From assembly GCA_964391865.1 (NCBI GenBank), contig CAYMNQ010000005.1:62001-126000 (forward strand): a stretch of 64,000 nt of DNA. Direction: 5' to 3'. This DNA comes from DASZQL01 sp964391865. Lineage in GTDB: Bacteria; Planctomycetota; Phycisphaerae; Phycisphaerales; UBA1924. This document shows positions 7,018 through 16,700 of this stretch, piece after piece (positions within the stretch are counted from its first letter, which is position 1; every line of letters begins with the position of its first letter). The notes beneath the pieces are model-generated. The model did no database searches. It saw only the letters and a program-made list of their open reading frames with translations, and was not told the origin of the DNA. A program made the position numbers and the translations under genes.

Positions 7018-8871
7018 ATGTCAACGACCGCAAAGTCACCGATTTCGACCGTGCGTCAGGGCGTCATTCACTCGTGGTCCCGCACGCTCATTCCCACCGC
7101 GCGCGAAGCCCCGGCGGAGGCCGAAAGCCCCTCGCACATCCTGCTCACCCGCGCGGGGTACATCCGCAAGCTCGGCGCGGGCATCTATGACTATCTGCCG
7201 CTGGCGCACCGCGTGATCCGCAAGGTGTCCGACATCGTGCGCGACGAGATGGACGCCGCCGGCGCCAGCGAGATGACCTTCCCGGTCATGCTCCCGCTCG
7301 AGCTGTATGCCGGGACGAAGCGCGATGTGGACTACGGCGACCTGCTCTTCAAGGTGACGGACCGCAAGGGCGCGGTCGCCGCGCTCGGCCCGACCCACGA
7401 GGAGCCCATCACCGAGCTCATGCGGGGCTCGGTGAACAGCTACAAGCAGCTTCCCCTGAACCTCTACCAGGTCCAGACGAAATTCCGCGACGAGGCGCGC
7501 CCGCGCTCGGGCTTGCTCCGCTGCCGCGAGTTCATCATGAAGGACGCCTACTCCTTCAGCATGCACGTCGAGGGCAAGGGCGGGCTGAACGAGCAGTACG
7601 ACGCGATGTACCAGGCGTACGTGAACATCTTCACGCGCTGCGGGCTTGATTTCACGGTCGTCGAAGCGGAGAGCGGCCCGATCGGCGGCAGCGCGTCGCA
7701 CGAGTTCATGGTGAACTGCGACAGCGGCGAGGACACGATCCTCATCTGCCCCCAGACGGGCTACGCCGCGAACGTCGAAAAATGCGAGATCGGCGAGCGC
7801 GCGTTCGATCTCGACAATCCCGCGGTCGGCGAGCTTCAGGAGGTCCACACGCCGGGCCTTCCGGGGATCGATGAAGTCGGAAAATTCATGAAGGTGAAGC
7901 CGCAGAACATGCTGAAGACGATCGTCTTCAAAGCGGTCGGTTCCGCGCCGGGCGTTGATGCCGCGAGCATCGCGGGGATCACCTGGGTCCTCGCCACCGT
8001 CCGCGGCGATCAGGAAGTCAACGAGGGCAAGGTCAAGAAGGCCAGCGGCTGCTTGGTGGCGCTCGCGGATGAGAAGGAAGCGAAGGCCGCGGGCTTCGCG
8101 ATCGGCTACGTCTCGCCGCGCACGGTGAACACGATCCCCGGCGCGTTGTTGCTCGTTGATCCCGATGCCGCGCCGAAGGCGGAGAAGGGCGTCTTCTGGG
8201 CGACCGGCTCCGACAAGTTCGATCACCACGTGAAGTACTTCAACTGGAGACGCGACGTCGGCGCGGCGATGAGCGACTCGAAGAAAGTGCGCGTCGCCGA
8301 CATCCGAAATGCTGTTGTGGGCGATCCTTCCCCCCGCGCGCCGGGCGCGAAACTCGAAGCCAAACGCGGCATCGAGGTCGGGCACATCTTCAAGCTTGGC
8401 ACGAAGTATTCCGATGCGATGGGCTTCCAGGTGCTCAACGAGAAGCAGGAACGCCAGAGCGTCATCATGGGCTGCTACGGCATCGGCGTGTCGCGCACGA
8501 TGGCGGCGTGCGTCGAGATGAGCCACGATGCCGACGGCATCATCTGGCCCATCGCCATCGCGCCGTACCACGTCATCATTGTGCCGATGAAGGTCGAACC
8601 GGACTCGGCAGCGATGAAAGCGGCATGCGAGCTCTCCGGCGCGCTCTCGAAGGCCGGCTTCGACGTGCTGATCGACGATCGCGACGAACGCCCCGGCGTG
8701 AAGTTCAAGGACGCGGACCTCATCGGCGTGCCGATCAAGCTGACCCTGGGTGACAAAGCCCTCGCGGAGAATTCCGCGGAGTTCAAGCTGCGGCGCGACA
8801 AGGATTCGAAGGGGGAACTTGTGAAGCTCGATCAGGTGGTGGCGAAGTGCCTGGCCGCCACAGAGCGATGA
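7018..8871 (+). CDS. proS: Prolyl-tRNA synthetase, bacterial type with editing insertion
   Basis: A 617-residue class II synthetase that charges tRNA-Pro. The catalytic core shows LTRAGYIRKLGAGIYDYLPL (motif 1 area), LGPTHEEPITELM, FRDEARPRSGLLRCREFIMK (motif 2) and GCYGIGVSRTMAACVE (motif 3). Between motifs 2 and 3 lies a long insertion (about residues 230-420; GITWVLATVRGDQEVNEGKV) corresponding to the YbaK-like editing domain. The C-terminal anticodon-binding domain (YHVIIVPMKVEPDS...DRDERPGVKFKDADLIGVP) completes it. Length and order match ProRS of the bacterial type. The gene stands alone; a strong hairpin terminator follows. Confidence 0.97.
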   Translation: MSTTAKSPISTVRQGVIHSWSRTLIPTAREAPAEAESPSHILLTRAGYIRKLGAGIYDYLPLAHRVIRKVSDIVRDEMDAAGASEMTFPVMLPLELYAGTKRDVDYGDLLFKVTDRKGAVAALGPTHEEPITELMRGSVNSYKQLPLNLYQVQTKFRDEARPRSGLLRCREFIMKDAYSFSMHVEGKGGLNEQYDAMYQAYVNIFTRCGLDFTVVEAESGPIGGSASHEFMVNCDSGEDTILICPQTGYAANVEKCEIGERAFDLDNPAVGELQEVHTPGLPGIDEVGKFMKVKPQNMLKTIVFKAVGSAPGVDAASIAGITWVLATVRGDQEVNEGKVKKASGCLVALADEKEAKAAGFAIGYVSPRTVNTIPGALLLVDPDAAPKAEKGVFWATGSDKFDHHVKYFNWRRDVGAAMSDSKKVRVADIRNAVVGDPSPRAPGAKLEAKRGIEVGHIFKLGTKYSDAMGFQVLNEKQERQSVIMGCYGIGVSRTMAACVEMSHDADGIIWPIAIAPYHVIIVPMKVEPDSAAMKAACELSGALSKAGFDVLIDDRDERPGVKFKDADLIGVPIKLTLGDKALAENSAEFKLRRDKDSKGELVKLDQVVAKCLAATER

Positions 8872-8935
8872 TTTGGTTTGACGTGCAGTCGGGGTGCTGT
8901 CACCACGATCGCGCCGAGCCATGCCAAAGCGAAAA

Positions 8936-8965
8936 CGGCCGCTCATCGAAATGAGCGGCCGCTTT
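8936..8965 (+). terminator. Rho-independent-type hairpin after proS
   Basis: CGGCCGCTCAT (8936-8946), loop CGAA and ATGAGCGGCCG (8951-8961) form an 11-bp perfect stem followed by CTTTGC and TTTC. It is flanked by AAAA upstream, so it may serve both proS and the convergent gene on the minus strand. Confidence 0.75.
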
Positions 8966-9010
8966 GCATGTTTCGCAGGTTTCAATCAACCAAGCAGCAG
9001 GGCATCAGCC

Positions 9011-9544
9011 TTAGCGGCGGCGACGGGTCGCGGCGAGGCCCGCGAAGCCCATCAGCGCCACCGCGCCGGGGGCCGGCACGGTGTCGAGGCGGACGTAGAA
9101 CCCGGCGGGCAGGCCGCCGATGCCGTCGCCCTGCACGCGCAGACTGTACGTGCCTGGGTTGAGCAGGATTTCGGCGTGCTGGAAGTCCCCGTTGGTCCAG
9201 CCGGCGTCGCCCGAGGGATTGCCGATCGGCGCGATCGAGGGCTGCGCGCCGTTCAGCGAGGTTACGCCGATGAGGTCCGCGCCGTTGTAAATCTGATAGT
9301 TATCACCGACAATAAACGCATCGGTAACACGGAAATAGGCCGGCTCGACGAGCACGAAGTCGTAGCTGGAGCGCACCGAATCAACGAAGCGAGCAGTGAT
9401 CTCGTCAGCTTCCCACCCGCCATTGAGCGCCGGGCCGGCGCCGCGCGGGCTGATGGGGGCGAACTGGTCGACGTTGAGCGAAGCAATGCCGGCCGAGGCG
9501 GTGCCCGCAGCGGCCAAAACGAGAATGACAGCAAAAGCCTTCAT
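9011..9544 (-). CDS. Small secreted protein with PEP-CTERM-like sorting tail
   Basis: A 177-residue secreted protein. It has a signal peptide (MKAFAVILVLAAAGTASAG), then a beta-rich domain with no recognised function, and a tail VPAPGAVALMGFAGLAATRRRR-like in plan: Val-Pro-x-Pro-Gly, a short hydrophobic stretch and a terminal Arg cluster. That tail is the PEP-CTERM signal handled by exosortase/EpsH systems, so the protein is probably exported and processed at the cell surface. Start: AAGGAGG at 9550-9556 (read on the minus strand) lies five bases before the ATG at 9544, ruling out the upstream Met at 9568. It converges with proS and is separated from it by a hairpin. Confidence 0.82.
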   Translation of the reverse strand: MKAFAVILVLAAAGTASAGIASLNVDQFAPISPRGAGPALNGGWEADEITARFVDSVRSSYDFVLVEPAYFRVTDAFIVGDNYQIYNGADLIGVTSLNGAQPSIAPIGNPSGDAGWTNGDFQHAEILLNPGTYSLRVQGDGIGGLPAGFYVRLDTVPAPGAVALMGFAGLAATRRRR

Positions 9545-9900
9545 CTTTTCCTCCTTCAAAATGAGCAAAACGAGACCGACTCAGGCAGGCCCTAGTGCGC
9601 GGGCGCTACCTCTCTAGGAAAGATGCTTCCATCAAATCGTGGTTGAGTCAACTGAATTCAGTCCGGAAAGTCCACAAGACTCTCAGTTGCCGGGCAGCCG
9701 ATGCTCGATCGATGGACGACTGCGGGAGCGCAATCTTCTGATGATCAAGCACTTACGACATGGTCTGGCCATGGTCCACGGCAACACATGAACTTTTGCT
9801 TCACATCAGGAACGCGCCGTCAACGGCGCGACCACGGTACGTTGTGTCAGCACCAAACCGGTACAAGACCTGTGATCTTGACCAAAAAGGACGGCTCGCC
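9545..9900. other. Divergent intergenic region, no gene seen
   Basis: This region separates two divergent genes and contains only their upstream signals: AAGGAGG for the minus-strand gene at 9550-9556 and AAAGGA at 9886-9891 for the plus-strand gene. A TTGACT on the minus strand near 9643-9648 could be part of a promoter but has no good -10. No RNA gene or repeat is evident. Confidence 0.5.
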
Positions 9901-11157
9901 ATGGATTCTCGGACCTTGCTCGTTTTCTCCGCGGTTGTCGCCCTGTGTGCGGTGGCGGGCGCACGGGCCGCCAGCGCCGAACCGATCACGCCGCCGCGCT
10001 GGCGCGACTCAGCGACCGCTGCCCTGGAGTATGTGCTGATCCTGCCCGAGCCGTTCGACCCAGAGAGGGAGTACCCCGCGCTGCTCGCGCTCCCGCCCGG
10101 CGCGCAGAACCAGGCCATGGTCGATTCCGGTCTGCAGAGATACTGGGCGGCGGAAGCGGTGAAGCGCGGCTGGGTCATCGTCAGCCCCGCCGCCCCCGAG
10201 CGCGCCGGGCGAGCTGGGTTCAACGGCGAGGCGTTGAGCGCACTCCCGTTGTTGCTCGCCGAAGTTTCGAAGCAGGTCAAGATCGAGGGCGGCCTATTCC
10301 ACCTCGCGGGAGTGAGCAACGGCGGGAAGAGCGCCTTCGCAGCCGCGATCGAGCATCCCAGCCTGTACGCGTCGTTGCTCGTGCTGCCGGGGTTCCCCGC
10401 GCGCGAGTCGGACCGCCCGAGGCTGGATCGGCTCAAGCCGCTGCCCGTGCGCATGCTCGTCGGTGAACGCGACCCCACATGGCGCAACGAGACAGAGCGC
10501 ACGCTGAAGCTCCTCACCAGCGTGGGCGTGAACGCCGAAGCAAAGGTGCTCGATGCGCAGGATCATGTGCTCGACGTGCCGCCGGCGATGCTCTTCGATT
10601 GGCTCGACACGCATCGCCCGGCAGTGAAGCGCCCGGCGGCGGGTACGAGCAGTGGGGCAGCCATGCCCGGCGCCGCCCCTTCTTCGGAGCCATCAGCCAT
10701 GCTCGACCGCGACGCGGAGTCGAAACTCATCGACACGATTCTCAACGACCTGCACGACGCGGCAGCGAAGGCCGACGGCCCGCGCTACTTCGCGCTCTTC
10801 GCCGACGATGCCGTCTTCCTCGGCACCGACGCGACGGAACGCTGGACCACCGCCGAGTTCCGCGACTACGCGCAGAAGCGTTTCGACACGGGCACCGGCT
10901 GGACCTACCGCCCGACCGAGCGGCACGTTTTCTTCGGGCCATCCAGTGATACCGCGTGGTTCGATGAGCGCGTGATCAGCGAGAAATACGGCGAGTGCCG
11001 CGGCACCGGCGCGCTCGTGAAACGCGAGGGCCGCTGGCTCATCACGCAGTACAACCTGTTGGTCCCCGTGCCCAATGATCTGCTGCCGGGTGTCGCGGAT
11101 ATGATCCGCGAGCATCATGCGAAGACGCGTGACGCGCAGGGACAGCCGCCGAAATGA
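9901..11157 (+). CDS. Secreted alpha/beta-hydrolase-like protein with C-terminal SnoaL-like domain
   Basis: A 418-residue exported protein. A signal peptide (TLLVFSAVVALCAVAGARAASA) precedes an alpha/beta-hydrolase region: a strand-rich start (VLILPEPFDPEREYPALLAL), HLAGVSNGGKSAF with Ser139 in a GxSxG elbow, VRMLVGERDPTW (acid region) and DAQDHVLDVPP (His). Substrate unknown; predicted peptidases and esterases share this layout. From about residue 267 (LDRDAESKLIDTILNDLHDA...YFALFADDAVFLGTDATERW) there is a SnoaL/DUF4440-like NTF2-fold domain. Start: AAAGGA lies nine bases before the ATG at 9901 and the signal peptide begins there. Its TGA overlaps the next gene (ATGA), so the two are coupled. 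Confidence 0.8.
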   Translation: MDSRTLLVFSAVVALCAVAGARAASAEPITPPRWRDSATAALEYVLILPEPFDPEREYPALLALPPGAQNQAMVDSGLQRYWAAEAVKRGWVIVSPAAPERAGRAGFNGEALSALPLLLAEVSKQVKIEGGLFHLAGVSNGGKSAFAAAIEHPSLYASLLVLPGFPARESDRPRLDRLKPLPVRMLVGERDPTWRNETERTLKLLTSVGVNAEAKVLDAQDHVLDVPPAMLFDWLDTHRPAVKRPAAGTSSGAAMPGAAPSSEPSAMLDRDAESKLIDTILNDLHDAAAKADGPRYFALFADDAVFLGTDATERWTTAEFRDYAQKRFDTGTGWTYRPTERHVFFGPSSDTAWFDERVISEKYGECRGTGALVKREGRWLITQYNLLVPVPNDLLPGVADMIREHHAKTRDAQGQPPK

Positions 11158-12017
11158 CGCCGAGCGATGATCCCAACCCGACCGCCGCGCCCCCGGGGGC
11201 CCCGCCGGTCGAGATCCGCGCGGAGAACATCCACAAGGCGTTCGGCTCGAACATCGTCCTCCGCGGCGTGTCGCTCGACGTGCATCAGGGCGAGATCGTC
11301 GCGATTGTCGGCGGCTCCGGCTGCGGCAAGACCGTGCTGCTCGACCATCTCGTCGGGCACCTGCGCCCGGACACTGGGCGAGTGCTGGTCGCGGACCACG
11401 ATCGGCCCGGGCTGCCGCTCGTGGACATCGCCGAACTCGACGACGACGCGATGGACCGAATCCGCCTGCACTGGGCCGTCGTGTTCCAACGCAACGCGCT
11501 CTTCACCGGCACGGTCTACGAGAACATCGCCCTCTGGCTCCGCGAGAACAAGGGCCTCAGCGACGAGGTGATCAGGCCGCTCGCGCGCCGAGCGCTCGAC
11601 GCCGTCGGCTTCCGGGGCGATGAAGCAGTCATGAACCGCGACCGCGACGAACTCTCCGGCGGGATGGCGAAGCGCGTCTCCATCGCGAGGGCGCTCGCGA
11701 TGGACCCCATGATCATGTTCTACGACGAGCCGACCACCGGGCTCGACCCCACCAGCGCCGCAGCGATGCACGAGCTCATCTGCTCGACCCACGACCGTCA
11801 ACGCGCCGACCGCCGCGTACAGACCACCGTGATCATCACGCACGACAAGGATCTCCTCCGCCGACTCCGCCCGCGCGTGGTGATGCTGCACGAGGGAAAG
11901 GTCTACTTCGACGGCCCGTACGCCGAGTTCGAGAAGTCCGACTCGCCCATCGTCCGCCCGTATTTCGACGCGATGAAGGTGCTCCACAGCGTTCGCCGCG
12001 AAGCCCCGCGTGAATGA
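11154..12017 (+). CDS. ABC transporter ATP-binding protein, MlaF-like
   Basis: A 287-residue ABC ATPase. It has Walker A GGSGCGKT, a Q-loop region (VVFQRNALFTGTVYENIAL), the signature ELSGGMAKRVSIARAL, Walker B MIMFYDEPTTGLD and a switch His (VIITHDKD). The LSGGMAKR signature and NALFxxxxVxENIA stretch are typical of the MlaF/Mkl/Ttg2A branch, which works with an MlaE permease and MCE proteins in lipid trafficking. No mlaE or mce gene lies in the window. It overlaps the hydrolase gene by four bases, which suggests the two work in one envelope process, though the link is only positional. Confidence 0.88.
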   Translation: MTPSDDPNPTAAPPGAPPVEIRAENIHKAFGSNIVLRGVSLDVHQGEIVAIVGGSGCGKTVLLDHLVGHLRPDTGRVLVADHDRPGLPLVDIAELDDDAMDRIRLHWAVVFQRNALFTGTVYENIALWLRENKGLSDEVIRPLARRALDAVGFRGDEAVMNRDRDELSGGMAKRVSIARALAMDPMIMFYDEPTTGLDPTSAAAMHELICSTHDRQRADRRVQTTVIITHDKDLLRRLRPRVVMLHEGKVYFDGPYAEFEKSDSPIVRPYFDAMKVLHSVRREAPRE

Positions 12018-12116
12018 TGGCGGCAGCCGGGAGCCAAGGGTTCAATCAACCCCGGGCGTCCGAGAGCGGGAGCCGCCCACCCAGGAGAACGGGCCATGAG
12101 ACAATACTCCCCGCAC

Positions 12117-12146
12117 TCGACACACCCTCGCCCGCTTGGCTATACT
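12117..12146 (+). promoter_or_regulatory. Promoter of tRNA-Val
   Basis: TCGACA (12117-12122), an 18-base spacer and TATACT (12141-12146) precede the tRNA by 12 bases. The same TCGACA/TATA pair occurs before the candidate small RNA at 44943-44971. Confidence 0.6.
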
Positions 12147-12158
12147 GCTGACCCAATC

Positions 12159-12232
12159 GGGCGATTGGCGCAGTTGGCTAGCGCGCTACAATGACACTGT
12201 AGAGGTCACTGGTTCGAATCCAGTATCGCCCA
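12159..12232 (+). tRNA. tRNA-Val (anticodon GAC)
   Basis: The 74-nt sequence folds as a complete cloverleaf. The acceptor stem is GGGCGAT with ATCGCCC, the anticodon stem CTACA/TGTAG carries loop ATGACAC (anticodon GAC at 12193-12195), and the T-arm contains GGTTCGAATCC. The discriminator is A at 12232. CCA is not encoded. Confidence 0.96.
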
Positions 12233-12747
12233 TTTCCCCACATTTCAAAGCAGCGCACGCGATCCCAACGCCCACCAGTTCCGCAGAATTCTGCGGTTTC
12301 GGTGTTGGAGTCTGTTCGTCCGTGGTGCCGCGTTGTTGCGCTTGTGTTGCGGGATTTGCTGCCGTCGCGCCGATTCCCGTCGCGAGGTCGAAGTGCGCAT
12401 CGCGGGGGCGCGGTGGCGATGGGCCGCGATCTGCGAAGACAGACCGAGCCAGTCTACGACTGAGATGTACTCACTGATTCCTGCCACTCGCTCGAAAGCC
12501 GGGGGATGGTACCGACTGCTTTCAATACAAGCTCCCCCTCGGCAAAGCCCGAGGCGCGGCGGGCAGCATCAAGGGTGAACAAGGCTCTGAGCCTCGCTCT
12601 GCACACCGTCGGCGGCATTGACCCGAGCAGGCTCTGCGAGCGGCGGTGGTTGTACTCGGGCCACGAGCGTACACTCCGGCATCAATGGGTACGGACGATG
12701 GGAATCATTGGACAATAAGTGGCCGTACTGTAGTTCGACATCGCATT
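12233..12747. other. Gap between two tRNA genes, nothing convincing
   Basis: About 515 bp without a coding sequence I can support; the open frames here are short and show no homology I recognise. A TACACT hexamer at 12670-12675 could be the -10 of the tRNA-Ala promoter, which would give a leader of about 65 nt. No inverted repeat with a T-run is seen. Confidence 0.4.
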
Positions 12748-12820
12748 GGGGCGGTAGCTCAATTGGGAGAGCACTAGCTTTGCAAGCTAGGGGTTGCCGG
12801 TTCGATCCCGGTCCGCTCCA
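12748..12820 (+). tRNA. tRNA-Ala (anticodon TGC)
   Basis: The 73-nt cloverleaf has acceptor GGGGCGG paired with CCGCTCC (one G-U), D-arm GCTC/GAGC, anticodon stem CTAGC/GCTAG with loop TTTGCAA (TGC at 12781-12783), and T-arm GCCGG/CCGGT around TTCGATC. The discriminator is A. The final CCA at 12818-12820 is part of the stem and discriminator, not an added CCA. Confidence 0.96.
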
Positions 12821-13763
12821 TTCAACGCAGATCCTGCTGAATCCGCCAGTTGCGGATACTTGCCGATGGTCGGCGGCGCAGCCTGAACGCCAAAAGAGCG
12901 AGGTGTGACACCGCCCTCGCGCCCAGGGCTCGCCGCCGCGAGCAAGAAACGTCCCGCCAATCGTCAGTGCGCCGGCTCACGCGGGCCATCGTCACGTTCA
13001 CCGATGCGAGTTCTCGGGTCGCTGCGAAGCGCCGAGAGCCCGCCGCGCGATCGAAGACCCTTCGCACCGCGCCGAGAGCGTTTCGATTGGTTTGAATGAC
13101 CCGGCAGCACACCAATCGCTGTCGCGCAAACCGAATGGCGGGGGCTCTTCGTCTGGTTTGGCCCGATCTATTCCCATGCAATCGTGCAACTCCGGGGCGC
13201 GTTCGCTCGGAGGCAATCGGAGCGGCGTTCTTGCGTGTTGCCAGCCGCGGCCGCACCCAAGCGCGCCCGTCGACCCCGCTCCAAGTTCAAGTCACTACTG
13301 AAGTTACGCAGAGCAAGTCGATGCACGAATGGGTGTGCGCAGAACGTCTCATCGCTCGGCGGGTCATCTCGCCGCCGGGTGACACCACAACCCCCGCGCA
13401 AAAACGCGCGGCAGATTTGCGATGTTTTTTCGCGCGTTCGTTTCCAGGTGCGGCAATCCTGTGCTATCTGTCATGAAGACAGAAATGCGGTGCGTCCAAG
13501 CCCGCAGGGGCGCCGCGGATGCACGCGGTCTTTCAGTGGTTTTCGGGTACGAGAGTTTTTCCGGAGTCGCGCGATGATTTTGAAGGATGCTTCGGCGCGC
13601 ACACTCCGGCCGAGTTGATGGGGCGGTCTCGTCGACGCGACGAGTCAAGTACCAGCGGTGCGCCGAGAAGCAGTTCATCGGGCCGCGTCGGTGTTGAATG
13701 TCCAGATCGTTGGCCGGCGCGAGCCGGTACCGTGGGCCGGGGGGACCGGCCGGGGAGGTTCAT
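12821..13763. other. Long non-coding gap before the toxin gene
   Basis: About 940 bp with no supportable gene on either strand. A 6-bp inverted repeat TCTGTC/GACAGA around ATGAA lies at 13467-13483, and an ATG there opens a 34-codon frame without any recognised feature. The sequence around 13390-13440 has runs of C/G and T (gcgcaaaaacgcgcg, gttttttcgcgcg) but no clean terminator. It may be the regulatory region of the toxin gene or decayed sequence. Confidence 0.4.
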
Positions 13764-16700
13764 GTGATATCGTTCGTTCAGTCGTCGCGCGCCGTCGATT
13801 CCCTGCCGCATCGCACCGGTATGCGGCAGCGATCGTCGAGCCCGCGCAGTACGGCGCTCGCCGCCGCGCTGCTCATCGCGAATCTGGGAGCGCTGGTCTT
13901 CGCCGATGCCGCTCCGAGATCCCAGCCTCACGAGCGCGCGACGGCAACCAGCGGCACGCCGAATGTACCGGTACAGCCGACGGCAACCCACACACCCGCG
14001 CGCGCCGACTCGGTGAGACCGCGCACTGATCCCGCGCCGCACCGCATGGCCACCAAGACGCCAAGCGACACCCACGGTCGCGGTTCGGACGAGTGGCCAG
14101 TAGTACCCTCCGATCCAACGGCTATGCACGATCCCATGCGCGTCGCGCTCCGCGACTCGGGCGGCGAGTTGCTGGCGATCTATCTCACCTGGTACGAGCC
14201 TTCTGAAATCAATCGCGGCGATCTCGCGAGCGAACAGCCGCCAGCCCCACGCTTGCGCTGGCGTCCGATCTGGACTTCCAACGGCATGGAACCCTTGCCC
14301 CAAGCGGTTTTCACCGCGACCCCGATCATCACGACCCTCGCGCCGGGAGACGTCGACGCGGACGGCACAGTCGGCCAGCACGACGCGGCCCTCGTGCTGA
14401 GCGAGTGGGGCAGCGCGAGCGCGTTCGGCGTCCGTGCCGACCTCAACGCGAACGGCACCGTGGGGATGGACGATCTGGTCAAAGTGGTTCAGCGCTGGGG
14501 CGAGCCGGTTTCACCCGAATCCGACCGCGGCCTCTTTGAGCATCCCTCAGACTGCTGCTGGCCATTCATGATCCGAATTCCGTGTCAATCGCCGTACTGC
14601 GACGACTGCTGCTACGAAATCCCCGGCGGCGGCGGTGACGACGGCACAGGAACCAACCCAGGCGGCGGAGACGATGGAGGTGGCCGGGGCGGAGGAGGCG
14701 ACGGCACGGGCATCGGCAATCCTGGCGGCGGCGGCGGAGGCGGAGGAGGTGGAGGAGGAGATCCACCCGGAGGCACCGACTGCGACGACGATCATGATTG
14801 CGACGGCATCTGTGATCCGGACGACTGTGACAGTCCCGCCTACATGGGAAGCCCTGCCGCCTGCGAAGACGGCGATCTCGATGAAATTCACAACCAGAAC
14901 GACCTCGATAGCCCGCACTACCGCCGCCCGCGGCCGGGCGTGGACATCCGCATCGACAGCAACAACGACGGGTCGGTCAACGACGCCGACGAAGACGAAG
15001 AGAATCGCCCCGGCTCGCTCGGGCACATTGTCCGCGCCGGTGACGGCGATCACGACGGCGACGGCATACCGGACTACGCCGACGGGTTCAACGCCTTTGA
15101 GTGTGCTGAGTGCGATGATGACGATGAGTCGCCGGGTTCACGCTTCGTCCCGCTCAAGCTGGTCGTGCGCTCGGGCTCGCTGAATGACGGCAAGATCGCG
15201 ATCGACTACTCGGCGAACGACCCCGCCGAAGTCGGCGCGGGCGGCTCGTTGATTTCGCGGGGCGGCTCGCTTCGGCTTTGGAAGAAAGACGGCGATCAGC
15301 GCCGGAACAAACTCCCCATCGTCGCCCCCGAACGGGGACAAACCGGCGACTACATCCCACCGGGCTCGTACGAACCGAACGATCTTGGGCTGTCCGCGAG
15401 CGGTGGCGAGGTCACTCTCTATCTCGAAGTCATCCGACTCAGCTCCAGCCCGGCGGACCTCGGCATCTCGGCGTCCGCGGAAATGAGCGCGTGCGGCGAC
15501 AGCGCCACGCTGACGTCCTACCGCGTTTCCGCGGTCGGCCTCACCGAAGAGGGCGTATCAGGATCACTCCAGCACGTCCCCCTCTCTCACCCATCACCAA
15601 CCATCGCGCTCGCCCAGGCCGAACTCACCAACCTCCGCCCGAGCGAGGACTTCACGCGCCTGCTCGCCGACATTGTCTTCAGCGGCACGATTGATGACGC
15701 GGCTTCGGACCTCATCGACGGCGCTGACGGCGTCATCGACTCCGTACAACTGCTCGTCAACGGCGAGCCGCCCATCACCCCCGGCCTCACCCGCGGCGGG
15801 ATCATCCCCGAGTTATTCATCGACGTGGCCACAGACAAATCCGTCAACCCGCAGTCGGTGCTGAAACCCTTCGACTATTCCGGATCCTTCGAGCAGATCA
15901 TCGAGGGCGTCGAAGTCCAGCCGGGGATGAACGAGATCAAGATCATCACGACGAACGCCTACGGCTACGCCGGCTCCGCCGAGCGCGGCGTGGAGGTGCT
16001 CGCCATCCCGCCGCCGGATGAGGACTACCACATCAGCATCGACACGCTCGGGAATGATCCCTTCGGTTCGAAGGGCTACCCGATTGTCGTGACGCTGACG
16101 ATCAACGGCGTCGCTGAGCAGGCCACACTCGAAGCCACCGCGCCGGGTGTATACGAGGCGCAGCCGGAAGCGGCCGGCCTCTTCGGCATGGTCGTCCGCT
16201 TCGTCCCCGGCAGCGTGCTCACGCCGGGGCAGGTCGACGAGTTCGTCGCCCGCGTCACGATCCCCGACACACTGATCCAAGACGAAGAAATCCTCTTCAT
16301 CGAGACCGGCCCCGACACCAACACCATCACGGGCGACACGTTCGTCGAAGAAGCGATGCGCCCGGACTGGCGCGCGTATCAGATATCGCCCGGCGAGTTC
16401 ACACCAATCACAGCGACGGGGCCAGGGCAACTCCATGCCTTCGGCCTGCGCTTCGAGGGGCCGGATGAACTGAAAGACATGCTGCAGTCGGCGACTGTGG
16501 ACACGCTCAGTGCCGGGCCACGCACGTACCAGATTGTTGAGTTCAACGACCAAACGATGCTGGCCAACACGATGGGGGAGAAACCGGCGGCGTGGTTGGC
16601 GCTGGACATCAGCAGGCCCGGGGCGCTCGGCGAATCGCTCGGTGTTCGTGACGGGGATTGGAACTTCTACCATGGTTACGGAGCCGGTCTACTCGAAGCG

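Noticed and set aside
7036..8985. Minus-strand open frame of 649 codons over proS
   Set aside because: Shadow of proS with the same Arg/Asp/His bias and no motif.
12685..12777. 30-codon ORF after a TACACT hexamer that would be leaderless
   Set aside because: It runs into tRNA-Ala; the hexamer is better explained as a possible tRNA promoter.
13096..13476. 126-codon plus-strand frame in the gap after tRNA-Ala
   Set aside because: Codon use is not G/C-biased at third positions in the way of true genes here, and no motif or ribosome-binding site is seen.
13473..13577. 34-codon ORF (MKTEMRCVQARR...) in the gap before the toxin gene
   Set aside because: No Shine-Dalgarno, weak promoter, no recognisable features; a chance frame is as likely.
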